A DNA stretch of 22,689 bases from a virus: the IMG/VR virus record IMGVR_UViG_3300030090_000024, positions 3,648-26,336 of that record; one strand, 5' to 3'. Each line of letters begins with the position of its first letter. Within the stretch, counting starts at the first letter, position 1. A model generated the notes under the pieces. The model had not been told where the DNA came from. It did no database searches and worked only from the letters and a program-made list of their open reading frames with translations. Positions 1-8,856 of this stretch are shown piece after piece. Made by a program: the position numbers and the translations under genes.

Positions 1-12
1 GAAAGTTAGGCA

Positions 13-1236
13 TTACTGAACTCCTCCATGATCAGTTGAAGTTGCTGAAAGAAGAAATCTTGTTGCAGTTAAATCTCCAAAGTCACTAGTATTACCAGTG
101 GTAGCTATAGTAATGTAGTCCATTTGGTTAGTTCGTGTACCACTTGATATTTCTCCACCTATATTAACTCCTCTCAGATTAGAGGATGTTGAACCGTGTG
201 ATCTCCTATTTATAGTATCCCCAAAGTCTGTAGCGTTACCTGTTGAAGCTATAGTGACATATTCTACAGTATTTACATAACCAGGCAGACCACCTGATAC
301 CACTGCTCTTGTTTCACTAGAACAAGCCCCTCTCTGATACACAGCGGCTGCTGTGTCACCAAAGTCAGATGCGTTACCAGTTGAGCCTATGGTTATGTAT
401 GCTATTTCATTTAATTGATTAGAACCCTGTGTTTCGTAACCATTAAAAAATATACCTCTCGTAGGAGAGGCGCAAGCTGCATCACCGGTGTTATTTCTAA
501 CACCTGCTAAATTACCAAAGTTTGTAGCATTACCTGTGCTTGCTATGGTAACGTACTCCATTTGGGCTTCAGCCGTTCCATTATCAACACCCCCTCCATA
601 TACTCCTCTTGTAGCATTTGAAAGTCCCATTCCATATGCTTTGATAGATAACGCATCTCCAAAGTCTGTAGCATTACCTGTGCTTGCCATAGTTACGTAA
701 TCTATTATATTTAGATAGTAAGGAGATGCTTCTTTTTGACCTGCATGACAAACACCTCTAGTTGTAGAGGAGTAAGCACCTGATCCTTTTTTAGTTTCTG
801 TTAAATCCCCAAAGTCTTGAGAGTTTCCTGCAGAACTAATAGTTATATACTCTATAATATTAAGAGCACTTGTATTACCACCACCAAAAATTATACCTCT
901 AGGATCTGGTCTTGGTGTGAAACTATCACTAGCATCACTAGGAGAAGACGTGCCATAATCATTTATAGCCCACACTTTAGCGGTATAGGCTGTGCCATTA
1001 CTTAAACTACTTACAACTATAGGTGAGGATGAACCCGTTGCACTCCCTGCACTATAATCAGTTCCGTTTGTACTAACTTGTGCAACAAACCCTGTAATAG
1101 CATCATCACCAACATCACTAGGTGCAGTAAAAGCTATACTTACTCCTAGATTAGCTGCAGTGGGTGTAACTTCAGTGGGTGGGTCTGGAGCTTGCAAGCC
1201 CCTATGACCTATAAAGCCGCCTGTACGTCTTGGCAT
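13..1236 (-). CDS. Fn3 domain plus six-repeat tail/receptor-binding protein
   Basis: 407 residues. Residues about 16-110 read as a fibronectin type III domain (PPTEVTPT at the start, an ITGFVAQVS strand, LSNGTAYTAKVWAIN near the end). After this come six repeats of about 45-50 residues, each built as RG-V/I-x-x-GG ... EYVTIASTGNATDFGDL. The last repeat is cut short at HGGVQ, which looks like a natural end. Proteins of this make are seen as distal tail or adhesin-like proteins in marine phages (family knowledge, from memory). The gene is last in the leftward late block, after the long fibre and a small virion protein, which fits a host-recognition role (inference). The repeats suggest a toroidal or propeller-like fold, but the fold is not established. 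Confidence 0.7.
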   Translation of the reverse strand: MPRRTGGFIGHRGLQAPDPPTEVTPTAANLGVSIAFTAPSDVGDDAITGFVAQVSTNGTDYSAGSATGSSSPIVVSSLSNGTAYTAKVWAINDYGTSSPSDASDSFTPRPDPRGIIFGGGNTSALNIIEYITISSAGNSQDFGDLTETKKGSGAYSSTTRGVCHAGQKEASPYYLNIIDYVTMASTGNATDFGDALSIKAYGMGLSNATRGVYGGGVDNGTAEAQMEYVTIASTGNATNFGNLAGVRNNTGDAACASPTRGIFFNGYETQGSNQLNEIAYITIGSTGNASDFGDTAAAVYQRGACSSETRAVVSGGLPGYVNTVEYVTIASTGNATDFGDTINRRSHGSTSSNLRGVNIGGEISSGTRTNQMDYITIATTGNTSDFGDLTATRFLLSATSTDHGGVQ

Positions 1237-1247
1237 TAATGTTTTCC

Positions 1248-1610
1248 TTAGTCTACTAGAAGTTCGTAACTAACCAAGTATGTTAGATCACTGTTTGCAG
1301 AAGCTGTAACAGCAAGCAAGTCTGTTTCATCTAAGTAGAAACCGTTGTCTTTACCTACAACAACTAGAGATGAGTCAGCAGGTACGGATATGGTACTAGC
1401 TATTTTTACATAGTTAGATCCGTTGTCTGTGCTTACTTCTACTGTAACATCAGCAGCATTTGTACCATCTATGTTTGCAATGATAAGTGAATTTATCTTT
1501 GCACAGTTTTCTGCAGGAACATCCACAATGTCTGCTCTACTTGTTGTCACCGCACCAACTGCTACCTTTGGAGTAATAGTTGCTACATTAATTATATTTG
1601 GGGTTGCCAT
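1248..1610 (-). CDS. Small virion-like protein between the two tail-fibre genes
   Basis: 120 residues, no signal peptide or membrane segment. The sequence is rich in V, A, T, D and N and seems all-beta (VTVEVSTDNGSNYVKIAS, then a YLVSYELLVD end), like a small structural or fibre-tip protein. It sits 11 nt from the Fn3-repeat gene and 13 nt from the long fibre gene, in the same direction, so it is surely part of the tail operon. A fibre accessory or fibre-tip role is inference from location and composition; I do not recognise a named family. Confidence 0.65.
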   Translation of the reverse strand: MATPNIINVATITPKVAVGAVTTSRADIVDVPAENCAKINSLIIANIDGTNAADVTVEVSTDNGSNYVKIASTISVPADSSLVVVGKDNGFYLDETDLLAVTASANSDLTYLVSYELLVD

Positions 1611-1623
1611 TTACTTTACCTTT

Positions 1624-4251
1624 CTATCCAAATACTATTGCCATAGCAATGGCAAATCCTTTACTAGCTGAACTACCTGCTGCATAAGTTTTTACATCTG
1701 ATGCAGGAATTGTTTTCATTGTTCCGTTATCATTGACTATAAATCCGTCAGCGTCTGCTAGTGTTATTGAACCACCAACAGAGGTATCGCCATCTAGTAA
1801 ATTTATTTCTGATGCAGTTGCTGTAGCACCATCAAGTATATTTAACTCTGCAGCAGTAGATGTTACATTTGTACCACCAATATCTAGCGTTGTCAAGGAT
1901 ACTTCACCTGCAACCGTAACAAGTCCATCTGCAACAGTTATTAAGTCTGTGTCATCTGTGTGACCAATAGTTGAACCGTTAATAAGAACATCATCAATGT
2001 CTAATGAGCCACCAGATATAAGTCCTGTAGTGGTGATAGTAGAAGAACCTGTGTCAATATTTCCAAACCCAGAGGTAATACTACCAGAGTCTAATGCTCC
2101 CACTGTAGTAGCTGCAGTAGTTACAAGGTTAGGCATTGCAGTTATTTCATCATCAAAGTATGCAGCAAGGTCTGTCACAGCCACTTGAACCATAGTGCCG
2201 TTGTCGTTCATAACAACACGGTCTGCATCTGCCACTGTGGTTGATGTAGCAGAAGTATCACCATCTACTATATTAAGCTCTGCTGCTGTACTAGTTACAC
2301 CATCTAAAATATTAAGCTCTGCTCCAGTAGCAGTAACTGCAGTACCACCATAGTTTAAGTTACCTGCACCTATTACAATCTCACCTGTACCTTTAGGAGT
2401 AAGTGCAATACCTATATTAGTGTCTCCTCCTGTAGCCGCAATTATTGGATTGCTACCACTAGCATTGTTAGTAATCTCTAATTGATTTACAGCAGAGCTT
2501 GTTGTTTGAAATACAACTAATTCATTACCGTTAGCATCAGCTATAAAACCACCATCAGCTATCTTAGGTGCAGTGAGTGTTTTATTAGTAAGTGTTGCAG
2601 TTGAAGCAGTTGAAACTAAGTCAACGTCACCGCCTGTGCTTGGAAGTGTTAAAGTGTTTGAAGCTGCTTCTGAGTGTGGTGCTGCTTGAAGTGTTTGTGC
2701 GTGAGCGTTTCCTGACTCGCAGTAAAACTTTATCTGTGATCTTGATCCTGAATTTTTAAGATCAATTAATCCTGATTCAATCCCTACATTACCATCAAGT
2801 AGAACTTGTCCAGAACCCTTTGGTGTTATCTTTAAGCTTATGTTGGTGTCACCGCCTGTTGCAGACAACTCAGGTGCATTACCTGTGGCAGCGTTAGTTA
2901 TGTCAAACTGATTGACTGCAGAACTTGTAGTCTGAAAAATAATCTGCTCATTACCGTTTTCATCAGCAATAAAGTGTGCATCATCAATTAGTATGTTGTG
3001 TGAGTTAGTATCTAAGTTACCACCTAGCTGTGGTGTGGTGTCTTCTACTATGTTTGATATATTACCTGCTACACCAGTACCTGCAATAATAGTGCTACGT
3101 GTAATTTTTTTAAGTCCACCACCAGATGTATCTACAGCTATAAATACATCATCGTCTGCGGCTGTGCTGATCTCAGACAAATCTCCCACAGCAGTAGGAT
3201 TAAAGTTCGTGCCATCTGCAATTAACAAATGTCCTGAAGTATTAGTACCCATAGTAAGATCGTCACCACCAATAGTGAGATCTCCTGTAAGTGTGAGGTT
3301 TCTTATACCAGTGTAGTCTTTGTTAGCATCTAGTACAACTGCTTTAGATGCAATGGCTGTACCCACAGCAGTGCTACCTAAGTCAAGAGCATTAAGCTCT
3401 CCCACTACTGCTGTAATACCATCTAAAGTATTTAGTTCTGCAGCCGTGGCAGTAACACCGTCCATGATGTTAAGTTCAGCAGCAGTAGCAGTTATAGCTG
3501 TACCATTAAAGTTTATTGCATCTGCATGAAGTGTACCGTCAAAGTAACCATCTTTAAATTCAAAAGAACTAGACCCTAAGTCTACGTCATCATCTGTTGT
3601 AGGTAATATTGATCCATTGTTAAAAGTAACCTGTGTCTCACCACCTGTAGTAATGGTAATAACATCAGACCCACTAAACGCTATGCTTGTGTTTGAATCA
3701 GCATCACCTGAAATACTATCTAGTTGTATATCACCTGCGTTAGTAAAGTTAGAGTCGCTAAGATCAAACGTGCCTGTAACATCTAAGTTACCACCTACAG
3801 ATAAGTTTCCTGATATATCGACTGCACCGTTGATGTCAACAGTGGTAGCTGCAATTTGTATTTCAGTGTCAGCAACAAGGTCAAGCTGACCGTCAGTGCT
3901 AGAATTAATATAAATAGCAGTATCACGAAACTGTAACTTTTCTGTCGAAGCAATAAGTATATCATCAGAAAACTCAAAGTAATCCTCATCTTCCATCCAT
4001 TTTAATACACCGTCACTTGTTTCACCATCAAACGTTAGGGTAATATCTGTTCCTGCTGTGCCTAAACCTATAGTAATACTGTGACCTGCAAGCGTAGTTA
4101 TAGGTCCACCTTCTCCAGTTGTACCATCGTGTGTGTGTCCTGTACTAGCAGCAAAGGCGGCAAGAAGCTGATCAAACTCATCATTAGTGTCTGATGCTTG
4201 AATTATGTCACCCTCTGTATACGTGGACTGTCTTGTGTATGTAGCACCCAT
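1624..4251 (-). CDS. Long repeat-rich tail fibre protein
   Basis: 875 residues. The N-terminus (about 1-50) carries the T-x-H-T-H-DGT segment often found at the virion-attachment end of marine phage tail fibres. The body is low in aromatic and charged residues and rich in T, D, G and A. It holds seven AELN-x-x-DG type motifs (AELNIMDG, AELNTLDG, AELNILDG and variants) and two copies of a block of about 60 residues that starts FIADxNGNE and runs through FQTTSSAVNQ and ATGGDTNI to a TPKG turn. The C-terminus ends in a small hydrophobic tail (AIAMAIVFG). The start ATG overlaps the stop of the upstream tail gene by one base (TAATG), which implies translational coupling. Role as host-binding fibre is inferred from family likeness and order. 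Confidence 0.85.
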   Translation of the reverse strand: MGATYTRQSTYTEGDIIQASDTNDEFDQLLAAFAASTGHTHDGTTGEGGPITTLAGHSITIGLGTAGTDITLTFDGETSDGVLKWMEDEDYFEFSDDILIASTEKLQFRDTAIYINSSTDGQLDLVADTEIQIAATTVDINGAVDISGNLSVGGNLDVTGTFDLSDSNFTNAGDIQLDSISGDADSNTSIAFSGSDVITITTGGETQVTFNNGSILPTTDDDVDLGSSSFEFKDGYFDGTLHADAINFNGTAITATAAELNIMDGVTATAAELNTLDGITAVVGELNALDLGSTAVGTAIASKAVVLDANKDYTGIRNLTLTGDLTIGGDDLTMGTNTSGHLLIADGTNFNPTAVGDLSEISTAADDDVFIAVDTSGGGLKKITRSTIIAGTGVAGNISNIVEDTTPQLGGNLDTNSHNILIDDAHFIADENGNEQIIFQTTSSAVNQFDITNAATGNAPELSATGGDTNISLKITPKGSGQVLLDGNVGIESGLIDLKNSGSRSQIKFYCESGNAHAQTLQAAPHSEAASNTLTLPSTGGDVDLVSTASTATLTNKTLTAPKIADGGFIADANGNELVVFQTTSSAVNQLEITNNASGSNPIIAATGGDTNIGIALTPKGTGEIVIGAGNLNYGGTAVTATGAELNILDGVTSTAAELNIVDGDTSATSTTVADADRVVMNDNGTMVQVAVTDLAAYFDDEITAMPNLVTTAATTVGALDSGSITSGFGNIDTGSSTITTTGLISGGSLDIDDVLINGSTIGHTDDTDLITVADGLVTVAGEVSLTTLDIGGTNVTSTAAELNILDGATATASEINLLDGDTSVGGSITLADADGFIVNDNGTMKTIPASDVKTYAAGSSASKGFAIAMAIVFG

Positions 4252-5990
4252 TAGCGTCTAGCTCCTACTTGATATTCTAATTGAAATCCTTTTAGTGAAT
4301 ATGGTGGAGATTCACCACTATCATCTATTTTTAATGCAACAGTAAAACCAGAACCTTCAACAGGCTGTCTTACTAGAGGCTGTGATCCTCCTCCATAAAC
4401 AAACTGTGTAGTAGAAGAGGAGGTACTGTAAACAGATGTACCATACTGCGCTCCTACTGTGGAGGTGGTTAAACTATAAGCTGCAGGTCTTGATGCACCT
4501 ACGCTGTCGTTGTCGTATCTTAAAAGTAAATCTGCGCTGATGTTAGCCTCTGGCTTGTAGTTAAGTATGACTCTGTGCATAGTCTTTCTTACACCTACAT
4601 CTCCGAAGTTTAAGTCTGGACTTCTGTACCTTCCTAGTATGGCTGTACCATCAAAGTTGTTACCTTTTTCTTGACGTTGAACAAAACCGTCAAACGTGCC
4701 GTGTATAACTACAACATCACCTGCTTCTACAAGAGTGTCTGTGCATGATGGTTTAATACCTAGTGACTCAGCAAACTCAAAGCCATCGCCTTTCATAACA
4801 CATATAACACCCTTAGTTCTTTTTTGTGATATAGTATCTTTAGTAAAAAATATTCTGTACTGTGTTTTATCAGGTATGACAACACTTTCAAAAAGGCTAG
4901 AATCTGTTATGTTCTCATCAAATAAAGACTGAACGTTTTTAGATATTGTACCTAACTCAACGTCACCAATCCTAGCTGTACCAGCAACTGTGCGTAAACC
5001 ATCAGGACCAAGAAAGATTAAATCACCTGCAAATTCTTGGATAGTGTTTCCGTTTACACAACCTATGTTTCTAGTCACAGGCTCTACAGCGAAGTTTGCT
5101 AAAGCAGAACCTGTCAGTTTAAATATCCTGTTCTCGCAAAATATAAACAGATTGTCACGAAAAACTTTTAGTCCTACGATAGTATCATCTACATTAATAC
5201 TACCAGCACCATCTCCTGAGTTAAAACCGTCTTCGTCAAAAGGTTCGCTAAATACTATAGTTGATGGTGTCGTAGATTTACCTGCGTAAAACATGTGGTT
5301 TCTAAACGCAGCTACAAACTTTGAACCAGCCACCGTGCTTTCGCTTACATCTGTAGCTGTCATAGATGAATTAAACACCACAGGTGCGTTAGTTCTATCT
5401 ACACATATAAACTTATCATTGCCATCAAAGTTAAATCTTTCAAAGTCATACTTGTCTGCGTTGGTTCTACCTGAATCTCTTTCTGTCCAGTTTTCTGACA
5501 CTGCATCGTCTATAGCGTGATTTGCTGCAGTTGTACTAGACGTTGATCTCGTGACACCTGTAAAGGTTGTGCTAGTTATACCTGTGTAAGTAAACTCTTC
5601 ACTGTTTATTACTAGTGTGCCACTAGATCCAAAACCTGCAGTAGAGTCTACGTTTAACGTACCAGATCCTGTCATAGAAGTTGTTGATACTATTTTTTGC
5701 GACAGCTCTGTTGAACCTGCAGTAAATATCTTTTCACCCCTAGCTGCAACCACCCTGTCAGCAAATCTAGCTGACATCAAAACTTTTTCTGTAGAGCTAG
5801 ATGTTTGTGGCACTATCTGGTTAACGTATTTACGAAAACCATTAATGCGTCTATAACCACCTTCAACGTCAGGCTCAAAGTTTTCTAGAACTAAAGCTTC
5901 ACCTGGTTGCATAAGAAAGGTGGACCTGTTTAAAACTAGCCCACCCTCACAGTTATAAGCTGCTGGTTGTAGTGTTGATGTATCTGGCAT
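4251..5990 (-). CDS. Tail protein, P22 gp10-like stabilization protein candidate
   Basis: 579 residues. The N-terminal part (CEGGLVLNRSTFLMQPGEAL, then ENFEPDVEGGYRRINGFRKY) and the middle (FVAAFRNHMFYAG ... FSEPFDEDGF ... VGLKVFRDNLFIFCENRIFKLTG) match the pattern of podovirus tail stabilization proteins, which are beta-propeller-like and close the portal after packaging (family knowledge). Residues about 100-168 hold an inserted beta module (GTLVINSEEFTYTGI ... FTGVTR ... TTAANH) that also occurs in the next gene upstream. One base separates the start from the stop of that upstream gene. Length is somewhat above the 472 residues of P22 gp10, and the inserted module accounts for much of the difference. 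Confidence 0.65.
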   Translation of the reverse strand: MPDTSTLQPAAYNCEGGLVLNRSTFLMQPGEALVLENFEPDVEGGYRRINGFRKYVNQIVPQTSSSTEKVLMSARFADRVVAARGEKIFTAGSTELSQKIVSTTSMTGSGTLNVDSTAGFGSSGTLVINSEEFTYTGITSTTFTGVTRSTSSTTAANHAIDDAVSENWTERDSGRTNADKYDFERFNFDGNDKFICVDRTNAPVVFNSSMTATDVSESTVAGSKFVAAFRNHMFYAGKSTTPSTIVFSEPFDEDGFNSGDGAGSINVDDTIVGLKVFRDNLFIFCENRIFKLTGSALANFAVEPVTRNIGCVNGNTIQEFAGDLIFLGPDGLRTVAGTARIGDVELGTISKNVQSLFDENITDSSLFESVVIPDKTQYRIFFTKDTISQKRTKGVICVMKGDGFEFAESLGIKPSCTDTLVEAGDVVVIHGTFDGFVQRQEKGNNFDGTAILGRYRSPDLNFGDVGVRKTMHRVILNYKPEANISADLLLRYDNDSVGASRPAAYSLTTSTVGAQYGTSVYSTSSSTTQFVYGGGSQPLVRQPVEGSGFTVALKIDDSGESPPYSLKGFQLEYQVGARR

Positions 5991-5991
5991 T

Positions 5992-6933
5992 TTATGATAC
6001 TCTTAGTACAGGATTATACGTTGTTGTAGCACCGCCCATTAATGTAGATCTTACGTAGTCGTATTTGTTTATTACAAGTGTTTGCATATTCTTTATGCCT
6101 TGTTGAAATCTCTCAAAGTTTACTTGATACTGTTGTATCTCTCCACGATACTGATATACGTAGGCTACTGCACCATCTATTATGACAGTTGCAAACCTGT
6201 CAGGTATTGTCGTTGTATCTGTTGCTGCAGATAAGTCTGAGGGAAACGTGAAGTAATCAAATATTAATGTATATTGTTTATCTGGAAAAGGGTATAGTAT
6301 ATAATTGTTGTCAGGAGTACGCACTATAAATCTGGGTATGCCACCCTTCGTAAACTGAGTTACTGTTGTGCTGTTTGCAATTGCTGCTGCTGTTGTATCG
6401 TTTGCACCTCTAGTACATCCTGTGAAATCGTTACCTGTTATACCTGTATAAGTTATCTGCTCACCGCCTATGAACAAAGTGCCTGTGGCATCAAAGTCAG
6501 ATGTATCTGCAACGGTTATTGTTGTTACGGATGCTGATAATCCAGACGATGCATTGACAGTTGTAGAAGCAATGTCATCTTCTTGTACAGCATAATCTCT
6601 TGATATGTATTCGTTGTAATTTAGTTTAGTCAGGCTATTACCTGCTGAACTTAAATCTTCATCTTTTTTTATCCTAGCTGTGTTGTAGTCTATATACTTT
6701 GTGCTCGTTGGAACAGTATACTTAGCAACACCTGGAGTAAGTGTAGAGGAGTTTGATGCGTGGTTAAAAGGATAAGCAAACTCTCTCTGATTAATATATC
6801 TTATAGATTCATTGACAGCATTTTGACACTGTGTCTGTACACCTCTTGGGCTTGCAAAGTTAGAAGACGTAAGTTCTACCTCGTTCATCCTAACTAGTGT
6901 TTTATTTGTCAGTGTAAGAAATGTCTCTGCCAT
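5992..6933 (-). CDS. Head-tail connector / tail adaptor-like protein with inserted beta module
   Basis: 313 residues. The N-terminal helical part (TNKTLVRMNEVELTSSNF ... NAVNESIRYINQREFAYPF) and the C-terminal part (IIDGAVAYVYQYRGEIQQYQ ... FQQGIKNMQ) are typical of the tail-accessory or adaptor protein encoded between capsid and tail genes in podoviruses (inference by order and look). Residues about 128-192 form a separate beta-rich insert with TITVADTSDFDATGTLFIGG, EQITYTGITG, FTGCTRG and TTAAA, closely similar to the insert in the downstream 579-residue protein. A P22 gp4-like role is possible, but I see no lysozyme-type active site. Confidence 0.6.
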   Translation of the reverse strand: MAETFLTLTNKTLVRMNEVELTSSNFASPRGVQTQCQNAVNESIRYINQREFAYPFNHASNSSTLTPGVAKYTVPTSTKYIDYNTARIKKDEDLSSAGNSLTKLNYNEYISRDYAVQEDDIASTTVNASSGLSASVTTITVADTSDFDATGTLFIGGEQITYTGITGNDFTGCTRGANDTTAAAIANSTTVTQFTKGGIPRFIVRTPDNNYILYPFPDKQYTLIFDYFTFPSDLSAATDTTTIPDRFATVIIDGAVAYVYQYRGEIQQYQVNFERFQQGIKNMQTLVINKYDYVRSTLMGGATTTYNPVLRVS

Positions 6934-6956
6934 AAGTACTTCCTAATATGTGATAA

Positions 6957-6978
6957 GGGGGCCAGTTGCCCAGCCCCC
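6957..6978 (-). terminator. GC-rich intergenic hairpin after the 178-residue gene
   Basis: GGGGGC at 6957-6962 pairs with GCCCCC at 6973-6978 around a 10-nt loop, giving a 6-bp all-G/C stem in the 51-nt gap between two late genes. On the minus strand it is followed by TTATCAC rather than a T-run, so it may be a weak or partial terminator or an mRNA-stabilizing 3' hairpin that lets the highly expressed capsid-associated gene be expressed more than the genes after it. Confidence 0.4.
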
Positions 6979-6984
6979 AAAGTA

Positions 6985-7521
6985 TTATGCTAGTAGATCA
7001 CGGTCTACTTCATTAGCAGAACTTGATCCTGAGACATCATCCATGATTACGCACACAGCGTAGACACGGATAATACCGCCAGTAATAGTTCCACTTGACG
7101 CATGAATCTCTACGTCAATAGTGTCTGCTGATGCAGTGAACACTGGTAAGTTGGAACATACACCTGAAGATGTAATCGCAGGAGTGTGATCCCCTGCTGA
7201 TGCACCGTCTAGGTCAAATGACGCAGCAAAAATGTCTACGTCTGTTCCTGTGATACCAACGTGGATCGCAGAATCTGTAGTAGTACCTTCCATTGCAGTT
7301 TGAACTTTGAAACCTGCATGTAGGATCAAAGTGTTTGCAGGAACAGCAATAGCCTCAATAATATCATTGGCTGCTAGTGCAGTACCACCGTTTTGTAATA
7401 TAGCATCTGCAAGATCGATATCGTTCTGCAGAGTAACTAAGCTGCCACGAAGCTGCTTATTGCCAGTACCGCCATTGTTGGAAGTAGAGGCTGAGTTCGT
7501 GCTCATTGAAATAGTAGCCAT
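6985..7521 (-). CDS. Capsid-associated (decoration-like) protein, function unproven
   Basis: 178 residues, directly downstream of the major capsid gene (16-nt gap) with a good ribosome binding site (GGGAG). The N-terminus is an S/T/N/G-rich flexible arm; the rest is beta-rich (IIEAIAVPANTLILHAGFKV, IHVGITGTDVDIFAAS, IDVEIHASSG, IIRVYAVCVIMDDVS). Small beta proteins next to the capsid gene are often head decoration or minor capsid proteins; this is inference from context. No membrane segment and no enzyme motif is seen. Confidence 0.65.
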   Translation of the reverse strand: MATISMSTNSASTSNNGGTGNKQLRGSLVTLQNDIDLADAILQNGGTALAANDIIEAIAVPANTLILHAGFKVQTAMEGTTTDSAIHVGITGTDVDIFAASFDLDGASAGDHTPAITSSGVCSNLPVFTASADTIDVEIHASSGTITGGIIRVYAVCVIMDDVSGSSSANEVDRDLLA

Positions 7522-7537
7522 TGTTCAATCTCCCTTC

Positions 7538-8611
7538 TTACGCTGCGTTATACTTAGCTGTTACGATACCTTCTGGACGAAGGATTTTTCTACCATATAG
7601 GTGCATACCACGAACAATGTCAGCAAAGCTGTCAGGGTCACGATATGATTCTGTTTTGTTGATCTGCTCTGCAGTTGCTACTGCTGAGTCATGTCCACCA
7701 ACAATCACACCAAAGTTAGCATTTTGGTTTGCTGATCCAGATGTGCCTGGCCCTGTTCCTACTGCAGGTAGGTTTGAGGACACGTACATACGGAAGCCGT
7801 GAAAGTTGTTTACAACAAGACCGTTGCGAAGACCACCAGACTCACCGAAGTCAGCGTTCATTAAGCGTGAATCTTCGTCACGCAATAGTTCCATGAACAC
7901 AGGGTCAACAACAAGCCATCTGCCATCTGTATCAACTTGTTGTTGATCTAGCAAACGAGCCATACGAGCTACAACCATTGCTGGTGAAGCTGTTGCTGTT
8001 GGTAGTGAAGTTGCACCTGGCATACGTGCAGTTAGTGGGATAGAGTGATCCCCTGCAGATGACGTTGTGATGTTACCGAAGTCACCCTTCTTTAACTTCA
8101 TTGAAGAAAGAAGTTCATCTGAACCAGCAGTGATAACAGACTTAGAACCGTTTACGGTTGTGTTAGCTGTATCTGGTGATCCATGTAGTGCTGACTGTTT
8201 GAAACCACAAAGGTATCCAAGTACGTCTTGATCATACTGATCTTTTAGACGATACGCTGCACGATCTGTTGCAAGTTGCATAAAGTTTACGTGACTATGC
8301 GCTTCTTCAATATCGTCCATTTTGAAAGCAAAGTAGTTAGCTTTGTCAATGGTCAACTGAAAGTCTTCATCGTCTAAGTCTTGTGCTGTGACAGTTGTGC
8401 CACGAGTATAAGCTTGCACTGAGATTTCTGGCTCTTTGATAATCTGAACCGTATCCCCTTGTGCGCTTATCTCTCCGAAATAATCGGAGTTAGTTATTTC
8501 TCCTACAACAGTACTCTTGCGGAAAGCAAGCTGTACCTGTTTGGAGTAGATTACTGGACTAAAATTACCGTTAGGTAAATTGCCGTAACCTGACGCTGAT
8601 GAAAAAGCCAT
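7538..8611 (-). CDS. Major capsid protein
   Basis: 357 residues. It lies right after the scaffold-like gene and before a small capsid-associated gene, as expected for the major head protein. Sequence features fit a HK97-fold coat protein: an N-terminal arm (residues 1-35), a region with DTVQIIKEPEISVQAYTRG and the acidic DLDDEDFQLTIDKANYFAF strand, a helix with RAAYRLKDQYDQDVLGYL, and a C-terminal part with DGRWLVVDPVFMELLRDE and GFRMYVSSNLP. The start is well supported by GGAGGA 9 nt before the ATG. The gene has its own long leader with a predicted promoter. Fold and role are inferred from pattern and context. Confidence 0.88.
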   Translation of the reverse strand: MAFSSASGYGNLPNGNFSPVIYSKQVQLAFRKSTVVGEITNSDYFGEISAQGDTVQIIKEPEISVQAYTRGTTVTAQDLDDEDFQLTIDKANYFAFKMDDIEEAHSHVNFMQLATDRAAYRLKDQYDQDVLGYLCGFKQSALHGSPDTANTTVNGSKSVITAGSDELLSSMKLKKGDFGNITTSSAGDHSIPLTARMPGATSLPTATASPAMVVARMARLLDQQQVDTDGRWLVVDPVFMELLRDEDSRLMNADFGESGGLRNGLVVNNFHGFRMYVSSNLPAVGTGPGTSGSANQNANFGVIVGGHDSAVATAEQINKTESYRDPDSFADIVRGMHLYGRKILRPEGIVTAKYNAA

Positions 8612-8774
8612 GATAAAAATCCTCCATTAGATGTTTGGCTTAAGTTAGTAAGCTAACACTTTGAAAGAGGCTAGTAGTTCTAGGGTGCAAGTACCGTACA
8701 CGTTGGCCTTTGTGTACAGCATCGGGCCTATACTTAACTAGGTAGGTCTTACTTAGTAGTTGGGCTTAGTTAAG

Positions 8775-8814
8775 AAAAGCACAAAGGTAGCTAATAATAG
8801 GGCTTTATGCTTTT
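8775..8814 (-). promoter_or_regulatory. 12-bp hairpin in the capsid leader
   Basis: AAAAGCACAAAG (8775-8786) is the inverse of CTTTATGCTTTT (8803-8814) except at one position, which is an A-C mismatch on the plus strand but a U-G wobble on the minus-strand RNA. That fits selection for a structure in the leftward transcript. It lies just after the predicted start of that transcript. It may act as a 5' stabilizer, processing site or weak terminator. Confidence 0.45.
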
Positions 8815-8828
8815 ACTTCATAAACATA

Positions 8829-8856
8829 GTTATATATACTTAATCTACTATGTCAA
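8829..8856 (-). promoter_or_regulatory. Sigma70-type promoter for the capsid gene
   Basis: On the minus strand TTGACA (8851-8856) is a perfect -35 box, followed after 16 nt by TATAAC (8829-8834), five of six matches to the -10 consensus. It lies 8-35 nt past the scaffold stop and faces the capsid gene, about 220 nt upstream of its ATG. It is the best-scoring promoter by eye in the late block. Confidence 0.6.

Noticed and set aside
488-1005. Plus-strand open frames inside the tail-fibre genes
   Set aside because: They mirror the minus-strand repeats, lack ribosome binding sites and face against the operon; taken as shadows.
6957-6978. Hairpin as a strong rho-independent terminator
   Set aside because: The stem is followed by TTATCAC, not a T-run, so only a weak or stabilizing role was kept.
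8645-8722. 25-codon minus frame in the capsid leader
   Set aside because: No ribosome binding site and it covers predicted hairpins; probably chance.
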